A stretch of DNA of 64,000 bases from assembly GCF_001552355.1 (NCBI RefSeq), contig NZ_BCRA01000015.1, positions 1-64,000 on the forward strand, written 5' to 3'. Positions within the stretch are counted from its first letter, which is position 1, and each line of letters starts with the position of its first letter. Positions 8,526 through 16,869 of this stretch are shown one piece after another. The notes under the pieces were generated by a model that was given only the letters and a program-made list of their open reading frames with translations, ran no database searches and was not told the origin of the DNA. A program made the position numbers and the translations under genes. The stretch comes from Microbacterium resistens NBRC 103078. Lineage in GTDB: Bacteria; Actinomycetota; Actinomycetes; Actinomycetales; Microbacteriaceae.

Positions 8526-9296
8526 ATGACAGACGAGACCGCCTCCGCTCCGGCTGCGCTGCGCCGCGACCGCCGTGCCCCGTCGCGCCGTCGCGGCTGG
8601 CTCGTGTTCCTGAGGGACGTGCTCGTCATCGTGCTCGTCGCCGTGCTCGTCTCCTTCCTGGTGAAGAGCTTCATCGTGCGCAGCTTCTTCATCCCCTCCA
8701 GCTCCATGGAGGACACGCTCCTGGTCAAGGACCGGATCCTCGTCGACGAGATCACGCCCCGCTGGAACCCGTATCACCGCGGTGACGTCGTCGTCTTCAA
8801 GGACCCCGGCGGGTGGCTGCCGCCGAGTGAGCCGCAGCCTCCGCGATCGCCCCTGCTGGAGGCGGGGGAGTGGCTCCTGACGATCGTCGGCATCGCGGCG
8901 CCGGACTCGGACGACCACCTCGTGAAGCGGGTGATCGGACTCCCGGGCGACCGGGTGCAGTGCTGCAATTCGCTCGGCCAGATCACGGTCAACGGCTCTC
9001 CGATCGACGAATCGTCGTACCTCAAGCTCCCCCCGGGGGACACGCTCGCGTCGGAGATCCCGTTCGACGTCACCGTCCCCGCCGGATCGGTGTGGGTGCT
9101 TGGCGACAACCGCGACCGATCCCAGGACTCCCGGTACAACCAGGACCAGCCCGGGAACGGCTTCGTCCCGCTCGACAACGTCGTCGGACGCGCGTTCCTC
9201 ATCAGCTGGCCCTTCGACCGGTTCGGGCTCATCGACGGCCACTACGCCGTGTTCAACGGCGTCGAGGAGCGGGAGCGCGAGGAGGACGCGCGGTGA
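8526..9296 (+). CDS. lepB: Signal peptidase I
   Basis: Membrane-bound serine protease cleaving signal peptides of secreted proteins. 256 residues: a basic cytoplasmic N-terminus, one transmembrane segment (about 27-45), then the catalytic domain. The catalytic Ser60 lies in IPSSSMEDTL, the general base Lys134 in DDHLVKRVIGLPGD, and box E is VLGDNRDRSQDSR. Start at 8526 with an AAGGA ribosome site. Its stop overlaps the rnhB start as GTGA. Confidence 0.95.
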   Translation: MTDETASAPAALRRDRRAPSRRRGWLVFLRDVLVIVLVAVLVSFLVKSFIVRSFFIPSSSMEDTLLVKDRILVDEITPRWNPYHRGDVVVFKDPGGWLPPSEPQPPRSPLLEAGEWLLTIVGIAAPDSDDHLVKRVIGLPGDRVQCCNSLGQITVNGSPIDESSYLKLPPGDTLASEIPFDVTVPAGSVWVLGDNRDRSQDSRYNQDQPGNGFVPLDNVVGRAFLISWPFDRFGLIDGHYAVFNGVEEREREEDAR

Positions 9297-9952
9297 CCGT
9301 CGTCGCGCCTCGGCTGACGCTGGAGCGCCGCCTGCTGCGCGAGCACCAGCACATCATCGCCCTCGACGAGGTCGGCCGAGGCGCTCTGGCCGGCCCGGTC
9401 GCGGTCGGCGCCGCGATCATCGACGCCTCGGGTGCCCGGCGACGCGTGCCCGAGGGGCTGCGCGACTCCAAGCTCGTGCCGTCCGCCCGTCGTGCCGACG
9501 TCGCCGCCCGTGCCCAGGGGTGGGTGCTGTCCAGCGCCGTCGGCTGGGCGGACAACGCGGAGATCGACGAGGTCGGGATCATGCGCGCGCTCGGGCTCGC
9601 CGCCTCGCGAGCGCTGATCGCCGCGTGCGCCGACGCCGTGGATCCGGCCACGGCGCTCGTCATCCTCGACGGGAACCACGACTACCTGTCCGCGGTCCAC
9701 CCGTCCTCCGTCACCGTGCGCACGGTCGTGAAGGGCGACCGCGACTGCGCCTCCGTGTCCGCCGCGTCGGTCATCGCGAAGGTCGCCCGCGACGCCCTCA
9801 TGGTAGACCTCCACGAGACCCACCCCGACTACCAGTGGGAGCGGAACAAGGGCTATGCGAGCCCGGAGCACCGTGACGCGATCCGCCGGCTCGGGCTGAG
9901 CCCGCTGCACCGGTCGTCGTGGGCGATCGCGGAGGCCCCCACGCTCTTCTGA
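9293..9952 (+). CDS. rnhB: Ribonuclease HII
   Basis: Removes ribonucleotides and RNA primers from RNA-DNA hybrids. About 219 residues from a GTG overlapping the lepB stop. Acidic active-site residues are in IALDEVGRGALAGPV (Asp25-Glu26) and LVILDGNHDYL (Asp126), and the KGDRDCASVSAASVIAKVARD block is characteristic. The lepB-rnhB-DUF2469-yraN order is conserved in actinobacteria. Confidence 0.95.
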   Translation: MTVVAPRLTLERRLLREHQHIIALDEVGRGALAGPVAVGAAIIDASGARRRVPEGLRDSKLVPSARRADVAARAQGWVLSSAVGWADNAEIDEVGIMRALGLAASRALIAACADAVDPATALVILDGNHDYLSAVHPSSVTVRTVVKGDRDCASVSAASVIAKVARDALMVDLHETHPDYQWERNKGYASPEHRDAIRRLGLSPLHRSSWAIAEAPTLF

Positions 9953-10005
9953 CCCGTCGGCGACGGGGCGTCGGCAGCGGCCCGCACGGCCTAGGATGGA
10001 CGGAT

Positions 10006-10332
10006 ATGGATGAGGACGCCTTCGACGACTACGACCGTGAGCTCGAGCTCGCCCTGTATCGCGAGTACCGCGACGTGGTCTCGCAGTTCGCCTACGTGAT
10101 CGAGACCGAGCGCCGCTTCTATCTCGCGAACGACGTCAACGTCGTCCGCCGGGACACCGAGCACGACTTCTACTTCGAGGTGTCCATGACCGACGTCTGG
10201 GTCTGGGACATCTACCGGGCGGACCGCTTCGTGAAGGCCGTGCGTGTGCTCACGTTCAAGGACGTCAACATCGAGGAGCTGTCCCGGCGGGAGTTCGAGC
10301 TTCCGCAGGAGCTCTCGCTCGACGGCGAGTGA
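10006..10332 (+). CDS. DUF2469 family protein
   Basis: 108-residue acidic protein of unknown function, conserved in actinobacteria between rnhB and yraN (MDEDAFDDYDRELELALYREYRDV, FSYVIETERR-like QFAYVIETERRFYLAN, VSMTDVWVWDIYR). No catalytic motif or membrane segment is evident. Start at 10006, with a -10-like TAGGAT (9992-9997) eight bases upstream, so possibly leaderless. A terminator-like hairpin follows. Confidence 0.9.
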   Translation: MDEDAFDDYDRELELALYREYRDVVSQFAYVIETERRFYLANDVNVVRRDTEHDFYFEVSMTDVWVWDIYRADRFVKAVRVLTFKDVNIEELSRREFELPQELSLDGE

Positions 10333-10341
10333 CACAGCTCT

Positions 10342-10367
10342 GAGCGACGGCCGACCCGCCGTCGCTC
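10342..10367 (+). terminator. Hairpin after the DUF2469 gene
   Basis: A 9-bp perfect stem, GAGCGACGG (10342-10350) / CCGTCGCTC (10359-10367), with an 8-base loop ten bases after the stop. There is no clear U-run. Confidence 0.5.
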
Positions 10368-10406
10368 GTCGCAATCTCGTGCGGAGATCGCGCGTTTCTA
10401 CGGAGG

Positions 10407-10463
10407 GTTGACGGGCATTCGTCCGCGCGGAGGAGTGTCGTCCTCCGGAACGGCTTCCGTTCC
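10407..10463 (+). repeat. 57-bp block, copy 1 (divergent)
   Basis: Begins GTTGACGGGCATTCGTCCGC and ends in the imperfect hairpin CCGGAACGG-CTT-CCGTTCCG. It differs from copies 2 and 3 at several positions, yet the hairpin pairs are kept. Confidence 0.85.
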
Positions 10464-10565
10464 GCGGAGGTCACGCGTTCCTACGGAGGTCGCGCGCTCA
10501 TACGGAGGCCATGCGTTCCTGCGGAGATCCCGCGCATCGGCGGAGGTCGCGCGCGTCGGCGGAGC

Positions 10566-10622
10566 GTTGACCGGCATTCGTCCGCGCGAAGGGGTGTTCT
10601 CCTCCGGGACGGATTCTGTTCC
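10566..10622 (+). repeat. 57-bp block, copy 2
   Basis: Begins GTTGACCGGCATTCGTCCGC, followed by GCGAAGGGGTGTTCTCCTCC. It is nearly identical to copy 3, differing at one base by eye. Confidence 0.88.
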
Positions 10623-10705
10623 GCGGAGGTCGCGCGCTCGTGCGGAGGTCACGCGCTCGTGCGGAGGTCGCGCGCTCGTGCGGAGATCGCGCGCGTCGGC
10701 GGCGG

Positions 10706-10762
10706 GTTGACCGGCATTCGTCCGCGCGAAGGGGTGTTGTCCTCCGGGACGGATTCTGTTCC
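10706..10762 (+). repeat. 57-bp block, copy 3
   Basis: Nearly identical to copy 2; the visible difference is TGTTGTCC in place of TGTTCTCC. The 19-bp units after this copy are the most degenerate of the array. Confidence 0.88.
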
Positions 10763-10944
10763 GCGGAGGTCACGCGCACCTGCGGAGGATCACGCCCCGG
10801 GCGGAGGACCCGTGTTTCGGCGGAGGGCACGTGTTCTCGCGGGGTCGGCGAGCCTCGTCCTCCACACCCGGCGACGACGCGTTGTTCTCCGCGGATCCCG
10901 CGGCCCGCACCGGACGCGGCGGTTGAGCGCACGAGGCTGTCGGC

Positions 10945-11307
10945 ATGGCAGCGAAAGACGACCTCGGGCGAGCCGGCGAAGACCGGGCGGCCCTCTATCT
11001 GACGGATCTCGGATACCGGATCCTCGCGCGCAACTGGCGGTGCGAGCTCGGCGAGCTGGACATCGTGGCCGAGTGGCGCGACGTCCTCGTGTTCGTCGAG
11101 GTGAAGACGCGGCGCAGTCTTCTGTTCGGGCACCCGTTCGAAGCGATCGACGAGCGCAAGCGGCGACGGATGTGGCGCCTGGCGCATGCGTGGGTGCGGG
11201 AGCACCCGTTGTCGGCGCGCGGCCGGCCGCTGCGGCTGGAGGCCATCGGGATCGTCGGATCGGAACCCTCCTGCGGCATCCTCGAGCACCTGACGGACCT
11301 GCGATGA
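10945..11307 (+). CDS. YraN-family nuclease-like protein (UPF0102)
   Basis: 120 residues with the restriction-endonuclease-like fold of the YraN family: GRAGEDRAALYLTDLGYRILARNW, then GELDIVAEWRDVLVFVEVKTR (the D...EVK catalytic-type signature) and ERKRRRMWRLAHAW. The biological role is unsettled in the family, although conserved linkage to comM and dprA suggests DNA processing. Start at 10945 with a -10-like GAGGCT six bases upstream. Its stop overlaps the comM start as ATGA. Confidence 0.92.
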   Translation: MAAKDDLGRAGEDRAALYLTDLGYRILARNWRCELGELDIVAEWRDVLVFVEVKTRRSLLFGHPFEAIDERKRRRMWRLAHAWVREHPLSARGRPLRLEAIGIVGSEPSCGILEHLTDLR

Positions 11308-12872
11308 CGGCGGAGCTCCTGGAGGAGGGGACCTCGGGGTCGCGGACCTCCCGCACCTGGGCGGTCGCTCTGACCGGCATCACCGGCCATCTCGTCGAGG
11401 TCGAGGCCGACCTCTCGCAGCAGACGCCGGAGTTCCATCTGATCGGTCTCGGCGACCGGGCGCTGAGCGAGGCCGTGCGTCGCGTCCACAACGCCTGCAA
11501 GAACAGCGGCGTGGAGCTTCCGCGGCGCAAGCTCACGGTGAACCTGTCGCCGGCGAGCCTGCCGAAGCACGGCTCGGGGTTCGACCTGGCGATCGCGCTC
11601 GCCGCCCTCGGCACCGAGGGCAGACTGGACATCGCGTCGCTGGCTCGCACCGTGCACATCGGGGAGCTCGGGCTGGACGGCCGGCTTCGGCCCGTGGCGG
11701 GCGTGCTCCCCGCGCTTCACGCCGCCGTCCGGGCCGGGATCGCCCGAGCGATCGTTCCGAGGGCGAACGAGGCGGAGGCGCGGCTCGTCCCCGGGCTGGA
11801 CGTGCATGCCGTCGCGACGCTCGCCCATGCCGCGGTGCTCCACGGCGCCGAGCTGGATCCTCCTGCAGCACCGGAGCGACTCCCCCGTGCGGAGAGCTCG
11901 ACGACGACGGAGCGGGAGCCGGATCTCGACGAGGTCATCGGCCAGGACGAGGCCGTGTCCGCGCTGACCGTGGCCGCGGCCGGCGGTCACCACGTGCTCC
12001 TGAGCGGCCCGCCGGGCGCGGGGAAGACGATGCTCGCGCGACGGCTCCCCGGCATCCTGCCGGACCTCGACGACGACCTGGCTCTGGACGTCGCGTGCGT
12101 CCGCTCCCTGGCGGGTGAGGCGGTCGTGGATCTCGATCGTCGGCCACCGTTCGTCGCGCCTCACCACAGCGCCTCCCTCGCCGCGCTGGTGGGAGGCGGG
12201 TCCCGCCAGGTCCGGCCGGGCGCCATCGTCCGCGCGCACGGCGGACTGCTGTTCGTCGACGAGGCGTCGGAGGCGCCGCGTGCCGTCCTCGACGCGCTGC
12301 GGCAGCCGCTGGAATCGGGGCGGATCGAGATCCATCGGTCCGAGTTCACCGCCTCTTTCCCGGCCCGCTTCCAGCTCGTCCTGGCGACCAATCCGTGCCC
12401 GTGCGGGGTCTACGGTGTGACCGGGGAAGAGTGTGTCTGCCCGCCCGCGGCCGTCCGGCGCTACGCGTCGCGACTGTCGGGTCCGCTGCGCGACCGCCTC
12501 GACATCGAGATCCAGGTGGCCCGGGTCTCCGCGGACCTCGCCACGGCCGGGACGCGTGGCACCGTCTCCACGGCGCAGGCACGCGATCGGGTCCGGGAGG
12601 CGCGCGAGAGGGCGGCGCGACGCTGGCGGGGCACGCCGTGGCGGGTGAACGCACATGTTCCCGGGGCGTGGCTCCGACGTGGCGCCTACCGGCTTCCGAC
12701 GCCGGTGCGCGAGCCCCTCGACCGGGCGCTGCGTCGGGGCGCGATCACCCTGCGCGGCTACGATCGCGTCCTGCGACTGGCATGGTCCGTCGCGGACCTC
12801 GACGGTGCGGCCGCACCGCGGCTGGAGCACGTCGGCCGGGCGCTGTTCCTGAAGAAGGGGCTGGCGGCGTGA
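11304..12872 (+). CDS. comM: YifB/ComM-family Mg-chelatase-like AAA+ ATPase
   Basis: 522 residues. An N-terminal ChlI-like domain (FHLIGLGDRALSEAVRRVHNACKNSG, LTVNLSPASLPKHGSGFDLAIALA) is followed by an AAA+ core with Walker A LLSGPPGAGKTMLARRLPG, Walker B GGLLFVDEASE and the sensor region LVLATNPCPCGVYG. The C-terminal Cys pair and helical lid are typical. ComM homologues promote branch migration during natural transformation in Vibrio; the role in actinobacteria is not established. It overlaps yraN and dprA by 4 bases each. Confidence 0.93.
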   Translation: MTAELLEEGTSGSRTSRTWAVALTGITGHLVEVEADLSQQTPEFHLIGLGDRALSEAVRRVHNACKNSGVELPRRKLTVNLSPASLPKHGSGFDLAIALAALGTEGRLDIASLARTVHIGELGLDGRLRPVAGVLPALHAAVRAGIARAIVPRANEAEARLVPGLDVHAVATLAHAAVLHGAELDPPAAPERLPRAESSTTTEREPDLDEVIGQDEAVSALTVAAAGGHHVLLSGPPGAGKTMLARRLPGILPDLDDDLALDVACVRSLAGEAVVDLDRRPPFVAPHHSASLAALVGGGSRQVRPGAIVRAHGGLLFVDEASEAPRAVLDALRQPLESGRIEIHRSEFTASFPARFQLVLATNPCPCGVYGVTGEECVCPPAAVRRYASRLSGPLRDRLDIEIQVARVSADLATAGTRGTVSTAQARDRVREARERAARRWRGTPWRVNAHVPGAWLRRGAYRLPTPVREPLDRALRRGAITLRGYDRVLRLAWSVADLDGAAAPRLEHVGRALFLKKGLAA

Positions 12873-14083
12873 CCGAGCACGACCGCGGGGTGGATCCGGC
12901 AGCGGAGCTCATGGCGATCATGGACGACCCCGAGATCGGCAGAAGGCTCGGCGAGGTCCGCGCGGCGGGCTCGACCGACGAGGCCCGCGCGGGCGTCGTG
13001 TGGAGCGTCATCGCCGAGCCGGGCGACGGCGTCTCCGGTGCCCTCGTCGCTGCGCTCGGCGCCCGGGACGCGTTGGAGGAGGTCTTCGGCGCGGCCGCGT
13101 CCTCCGCGGGGGAGAAGGACTCCGGGCGCCCGGCCCGCCGTGCCCTTCAGGAGGCGGGGCGCCGGTGGGCGCCACGCCTCCGGCGAGAGGCGGTCCTCGC
13201 GGCGCTCGCCGGCGCGTCCCGGGTGCGGGCGTCGCTGCTGCTCCCGGACGATCCGGACTGGCCCGGGCGGATCGCCGATCTCGGACCGCACGCGCCGCAT
13301 GCTCTCTGGGTCCGCGGCGACCCGTCGGCGCTCGGCGAGCTCGGCGTCGCCGTGGTGGGGGCGCGGGCATCGACGGCGTATGGCGAGCACGCGGCCGCCG
13401 AGATCGTCGGCCCGCTCGCCGCCGACGGGACCTCCATCGTCTCCGGCGGCGCCTACGGGATCGACGGGGTGGCGCACCGGGTCGCTCTGGGAACGGACGG
13501 CCGGACGCTGGCGATCCTCGCGGGCGGAGTGGACCGGGCCTACCCGAGCGGACACGCGGGGCTCCTCGTTCGCGTCGCCGGCTCGGGAGCCGTCGTGAGC
13601 GAGGTCCCGTGCGGGACGGCGCCCACGCGATGGCGCTTCCTCGCCCGCAATCGCCTGATCGCGGCCGTCGCCGCGGCCACCGTGGTCGTGGAGGCGGGGC
13701 GGCGCAGCGGCTCGCTGAACACCGCGGGTCACGCCGCGTCGCTCGGACGCCCGCTCGGCGCGGTTCCCGGACCGATCACGTCGGCGACATCGGCCGGGTG
13801 CCATCGCCTGCTCCGCGAATATGCGGCGCAGTGCGTCACGACCGCCGACGAGGTCCGGGAGCTGCTCGGGGCCGCCCCGTCCGCGCCCCCGAGCATCCCC
13901 GCGGAGGACCCGGACATGATCCGGATCGCCGACGCGCTGAGCACGCGGCACGGACGCGCGGTCGATGAGCTGGCCCGTGCGGCCGGACTCTCACTGGAGC
14001 GGGTCACGGCGCTGCTCGGGATCCTGGAACTGGACGGGGCGGTCGTACGCACACCCGGCGGGTGGCGTCGGCTGCCGGTCTGA
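12869..14083 (+). CDS. dprA: DNA-processing protein DprA
   Basis: RecA loader in transformation, binding incoming single-stranded DNA. About 404 residues. The Rossmann-like DprA core includes VAVVGARASTAYGEHAAAEI, SGGAYGIDGVAHRVAL, LAILAGGVDRAYPSGHAGLL, RFLARNRLIAAVAAATVVVEA and SGSLNTAGHAASLGRPLGAVPG. A C-terminal winged-helix domain (DALSTRHGRAVDELARAAGL) is present. GTG start overlapping the comM stop. With yraN-comM-xerC it forms a DNA-processing operon. Confidence 0.95.
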   Translation: MTEHDRGVDPAAELMAIMDDPEIGRRLGEVRAAGSTDEARAGVVWSVIAEPGDGVSGALVAALGARDALEEVFGAAASSAGEKDSGRPARRALQEAGRRWAPRLRREAVLAALAGASRVRASLLLPDDPDWPGRIADLGPHAPHALWVRGDPSALGELGVAVVGARASTAYGEHAAAEIVGPLAADGTSIVSGGAYGIDGVAHRVALGTDGRTLAILAGGVDRAYPSGHAGLLVRVAGSGAVVSEVPCGTAPTRWRFLARNRLIAAVAAATVVVEAGRRSGSLNTAGHAASLGRPLGAVPGPITSATSAGCHRLLREYAAQCVTTADEVRELLGAAPSAPPSIPAEDPDMIRIADALSTRHGRAVDELARAAGLSLERVTALLGILELDGAVVRTPGGWRRLPV

Positions 14084-14129
14084 CGGCGAGGCTCCTCGTT
14101 GCGAACGGCCGGGGCCGCACACTGGGAGG

Positions 14130-15032
14130 GTGCGACTCTCCCACGCGCTGGACGACTTCACGACGCACCTGGCGTCGGTGCGGCGGCTGTCCGCGGCGAC
14201 GATCCGCGCGTATCGCAACGATCTGACCGATCTGGTCCGGGCCGCCGGCGACCCGGAACTGGCGGACGTGGACCTCGAGACCCTGAGGGAGTGGCTCTGG
14301 CGCGCCACGCAGCGCGGCGACGCCCGCGCGACCTTGGCGCGCCGGACGGCCGCCGCCCGTTCCTTCTTCGCCTGGGCCAGGGAGGAGGAACGGATCCCGG
14401 TCGACCCCAGTCTCCGACTCGTCGCGCCGAAGCGCGGCAGATCGCTCCCCGCGGTCGCTTCGGCGGACTCGCTCCGGCAGCTGCTCGACGAACTTCGCCA
14501 CGACGCCGCGGGCGGCGATCCGGTCCGCCTGCGCGACAGCGCCGTCCTGGAACTCCTCTACGGCTCGGGGATGCGCGTCTCGGAGCTCTGCGGCCTCGCG
14601 GTCGACGATGTGGACCTGGACCGCGCCACGGCGCGGGTGCGGGGCAAGGGGGACAGAGAGCGGGTGGTGCCGTTCGGCGTCCCCGCGAAGGACGCGGTGG
14701 CGGCCTATCTGCGGCGCGGCCGGCCGGCCCTGGCGGCGCGCACGGACCGCTCGTCACCCGCCCTCTTCCGGGGCGCGCGCGGCGGCGCGCTCGGACCGCG
14801 GACCGTCTACGCGCTCGTCGCTCGCACGCTCGGCCCCGTGCTCGGTGAGGAGACGGTCGGCCCGCACGCGCTCCGGCACTCCGCGGCGACGCATCTGCTC
14901 GACGGCGGCGCGGACCTGCGGGCGGTGCAGGAGATCCTGGGGCACGCCAGCCTCGGCACCACGCAGATCTACACGCACGTGTCCGCCGAGCGGCTGACCG
15001 CGACGTACCGCCTCGCGCATCCCCGGGCGTGA
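14130..15032 (+). CDS. xerC: Tyrosine recombinase XerC
   Basis: Site-specific recombinase resolving chromosome dimers at dif with XerD. About 300 residues: a SAM-like N-terminal core-binding domain (LSHALDDFTTHLASVRRLSAATIRAYRNDL) and a catalytic domain with Arg in LLYGSGMRVSELCGL, HALRHSAATHLLDGGADLRAV, LGHASLGTTQIYTHV (nucleophile Tyr). GTG start at 14130 with a -10-like CACACT six bases upstream; a longer reading frame upstream lies inside dprA. Its position downstream of dprA matches other actinobacterial xerC genes. Confidence 0.93.
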   Translation: MRLSHALDDFTTHLASVRRLSAATIRAYRNDLTDLVRAAGDPELADVDLETLREWLWRATQRGDARATLARRTAAARSFFAWAREEERIPVDPSLRLVAPKRGRSLPAVASADSLRQLLDELRHDAAGGDPVRLRDSAVLELLYGSGMRVSELCGLAVDDVDLDRATARVRGKGDRERVVPFGVPAKDAVAAYLRRGRPALAARTDRSSPALFRGARGGALGPRTVYALVARTLGPVLGEETVGPHALRHSAATHLLDGGADLRAVQEILGHASLGTTQIYTHVSAERLTATYRLAHPRA

Positions 15033-15044
15033 GCGGAGAACCGC

Positions 15045-15617
15045 TCAGCAGACCACCCCGCCGCAGGGGAGCAGGACGGCGCGCGGCACCTCGCCGAACA
15101 GCAGCAGGGGATTGATGTACTCGCCGTGCCACCGGACGCCGACGTGGAGCGTCCCGGGCGGTGCGTGTCCTCCCTGAGCCAGCTCGCCGACGGCGTCTCC
15201 GACGGCGACCGCCGCGCCCGGGTCGAGGTCGCTCTGCAGGGGCTCGTAAGTCGTGACGAGCCCGTCGCCGTGGTCGATCGTGAGGAGCGGGCGATCCACC
15301 ACGGTGCCGCGGAACGCGATCGTGCCGTCGGCCGGCGCCCTCACGGGGCCGGCGGCGGCGACGTCGATCCCGCGATGGCCGGGGCCGTACGCGTGCGCCG
15401 GGGCGCGGAACGGGGCGACGACGGTTCGGGGTCCGGACACGGGCCATCGCCAGTCGGCTCCCGCAGGAGCCGTCGCCGCGGGAGCCGACGGGGCGGAGAT
15501 GGTCGCCGCGGCGGTGACGGCTCCCGCGGCCGACCCGGGGGAGCCGAGGAGGACGAGGAGGAGCATGAGAGCGAGCGGCGGAGCGACGCGACCGGGAGGG
15601 AGACGACGTGGCGGCAT
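15045..15617 (-). CDS. Secreted M23-family metallopeptidase
   Basis: About 190 residues. The N-terminal signal peptide (RRLPPGRVAPPLALMLLLVLLG, then SPGSAAGA) is followed by an Ala/Pro linker and a LytM-type domain: zinc ligands in GHRGIDVAAAG (HxxxD) and LHVGVRW (HxH-like), with TIDHGDGLVTTYEPL between them. Likely peptidoglycan endopeptidase or an envelope regulator. It is small for the family and ends in a Cys-containing tail (LLPCGGVVC). ATG at 15617 chosen for the signal peptide; a -10-like CATCAT lies six bases upstream. Convergent with xerC. Confidence 0.88.
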   Translation of the reverse strand: MPPRRLPPGRVAPPLALMLLLVLLGSPGSAAGAVTAAATISAPSAPAATAPAGADWRWPVSGPRTVVAPFRAPAHAYGPGHRGIDVAAAGPVRAPADGTIAFRGTVVDRPLLTIDHGDGLVTTYEPLQSDLDPGAAVAVGDAVGELAQGGHAPPGTLHVGVRWHGEYINPLLLFGEVPRAVLLPCGGVVC

Positions 15618-15736
15618 GGCCCGATGATGCCGGGGCGCCGCCGTCGGCGCGGACCCCGCGCCGGAACGGTGGACGACGGGCCGGGGACCGGTGTTCGTGC
15701 AGGACGAGGGCGGTGCTCGCGAGGCGTCGAGGCTGA

Positions 15737-15916
15737 TACACTGACAAGGCATCTCGAGCGATCGAGGTGACTACGCGTGCCCACAGCGTCCATCGTGGTG
15801 CGACACCCCATCGGTCCCTTCCGAGGGCGGGGTGTGCGCCGGGCACCAGGACAGCCGACCGCCCGGTCGGCGATCAACCGCAACGGCGAGAACCGCCAGA
15901 ACAGGGGAGTACGACC
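15737..15916 (+). promoter_or_regulatory. rpsB promoter and structured leader
   Basis: A -10-like TACACT (15737-15742) would start a leader of about 165 bases. It contains two stems: ACACCCC (15803-15809) / GGGGTGT (15829-15835), and GCCGACC (15854-15860) / GGTCGGC (15865-15871). The ribosome site AGGGGAG ends seven bases before the ATG. A ribosomal-protein S2 autoregulatory leader is plausible. Confidence 0.45.
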
Positions 15917-16828
15917 ATGGCCGTCGTCACCATCCGCCAGCTGCTCGACAGCGGCGTGCACTTCGGACACCAGACCCGCCGGTGGAACCCGAAGGTGAAG
16001 CGCTTCATCCTCACGGAGCGCAGTGGCATCCACATCATCGACCTGCAGCAGTCGCTGGCCTACATCGACCGCGCCTACGACTTCGTCAAGGAGACCGTCG
16101 CGCACGGCGGGACGATCCTCTTCGTCGGCACCAAGAAGCAGGCGCAGGAGATCCTCGCCGAGCAGGCGACCCGCGTGGGCCAGCCCTACGTCAACCAGCG
16201 CTGGCTGGGCGGCCTCCTGACGAACTTCTCGACCATCGCGAAGCGTCTGGCCCGCATGAAGGAGCTCGAGGAGCTCGACTACGAGAACCCCGCCGCCTCG
16301 GGCTTCACCAAGAAGGAGCTGCTGCTCAAGAAGCGCGAGCTCGACAAGCTGCACAAGTCGCTGGGCGGCATCCGCAACCTCACCAAGACCCCGTCGGCCC
16401 TGTGGGTCGTCGACGCCAAGCGTGAGCACCTCGCCATCGACGAGGCGAAGAAGCTGGGCATCCCGGTCATCGGCATCCTCGACACGAACGCGGACCCGGA
16501 CGACTTCCAGTACCCGATCCCCGGCAACGACGACGCGATCCGCTCCGTCTCGCTGCTGACGCGCATCATCGCCGACGCCGCGGCCGAGGGCCTGCAGCAG
16601 AAGCACAACCCGGAGCAGGGCGACGCCGAGCCGCTCGCCGAGTGGGAGCGCGAGCTGCTCGAGGGCGGCGACGCCGAGGCGGCCGCCACCGAGGCCGCTG
16701 CGACCGAGACCGCTGCGACCGAGACGGCCGCGGACGAGGCCGGTGCCGCCGCGCACGACGAGGCGATCGCCGCTGCCGCCGAGGAGGCGCCCGCCGAGGT
16801 CGCCGCCGCTGAGGCCGCCGACAAGTAA
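15917..16828 (+). CDS. rpsB: 30S ribosomal protein S2
   Basis: uS2, 303 residues. [60 protein letters not shown] and [23 protein letters not shown] are diagnostic. After about residue 240 it has a low-complexity Ala/Glu/Thr tail with repeated AAATE-type units, longer than the E. coli protein and common in actinobacteria. Downstream tsf is 41 bases away and co-transcribed. Confidence 0.97.
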   Translation: MAVVTIRQLLDSGVHFGHQTRRWNPKVKRFILTERSGIHIIDLQQSLAYIDRAYDFVKETVAHGGTILFVGTKKQAQEILAEQATRVGQPYVNQRWLGGLLTNFSTIAKRLARMKELEELDYENPAASGFTKKELLLKKRELDKLHKSLGGIRNLTKTPSALWVVDAKREHLAIDEAKKLGIPVIGILDTNADPDDFQYPIPGNDDAIRSVSLLTRIIADAAAEGLQQKHNPEQGDAEPLAEWERELLEGGDAEAAATEAAATETAATETAADEAGAAAHDEAIAAAAEEAPAEVAAAEAADK

Positions 16829-16869
16829 TCCCTCGTACACACACGACACGTAGCAAGGAGCCACCACAC

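Larger units (their letters stand above)
10381..10838. repeat. Higher-order tandem repeat: 19-bp units interrupted by three 57-bp blocks
   Basis: Fourteen 19-bp units with consensus GCGGAGGTCRCGCGYTCST lie at 10381, 10464-10558 (five), 10623-10698 (four) and 10763-10838 (four). The groups are separated by a 7-base unit stub (xCGGAGn) plus a 57-bp block starting at 10407, 10566 and 10706. The higher-order periods are therefore exactly 159 and 140 bp. Because 19 is not a multiple of 3 the array is unlikely to be coding, although open frames run through it on both strands. With the terminator before it and the yraN start after it, this accounts for most of the 612-bp gap 10333-10944; I see nothing else in 10839-10932. 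Confidence 0.9.

Noticed and set aside
10398-10710. Repetitive small open frames on both strands through the 10.4-kb repeat
   Set aside because: The 19-bp unit shifts frame at every copy, there is no ribosome site, and the region lies in the gap between a hairpin and yraN.
10381-10838. CRISPR array
   Set aside because: Units are 19 bp and contiguous, with no unique spacers and no cas genes nearby.
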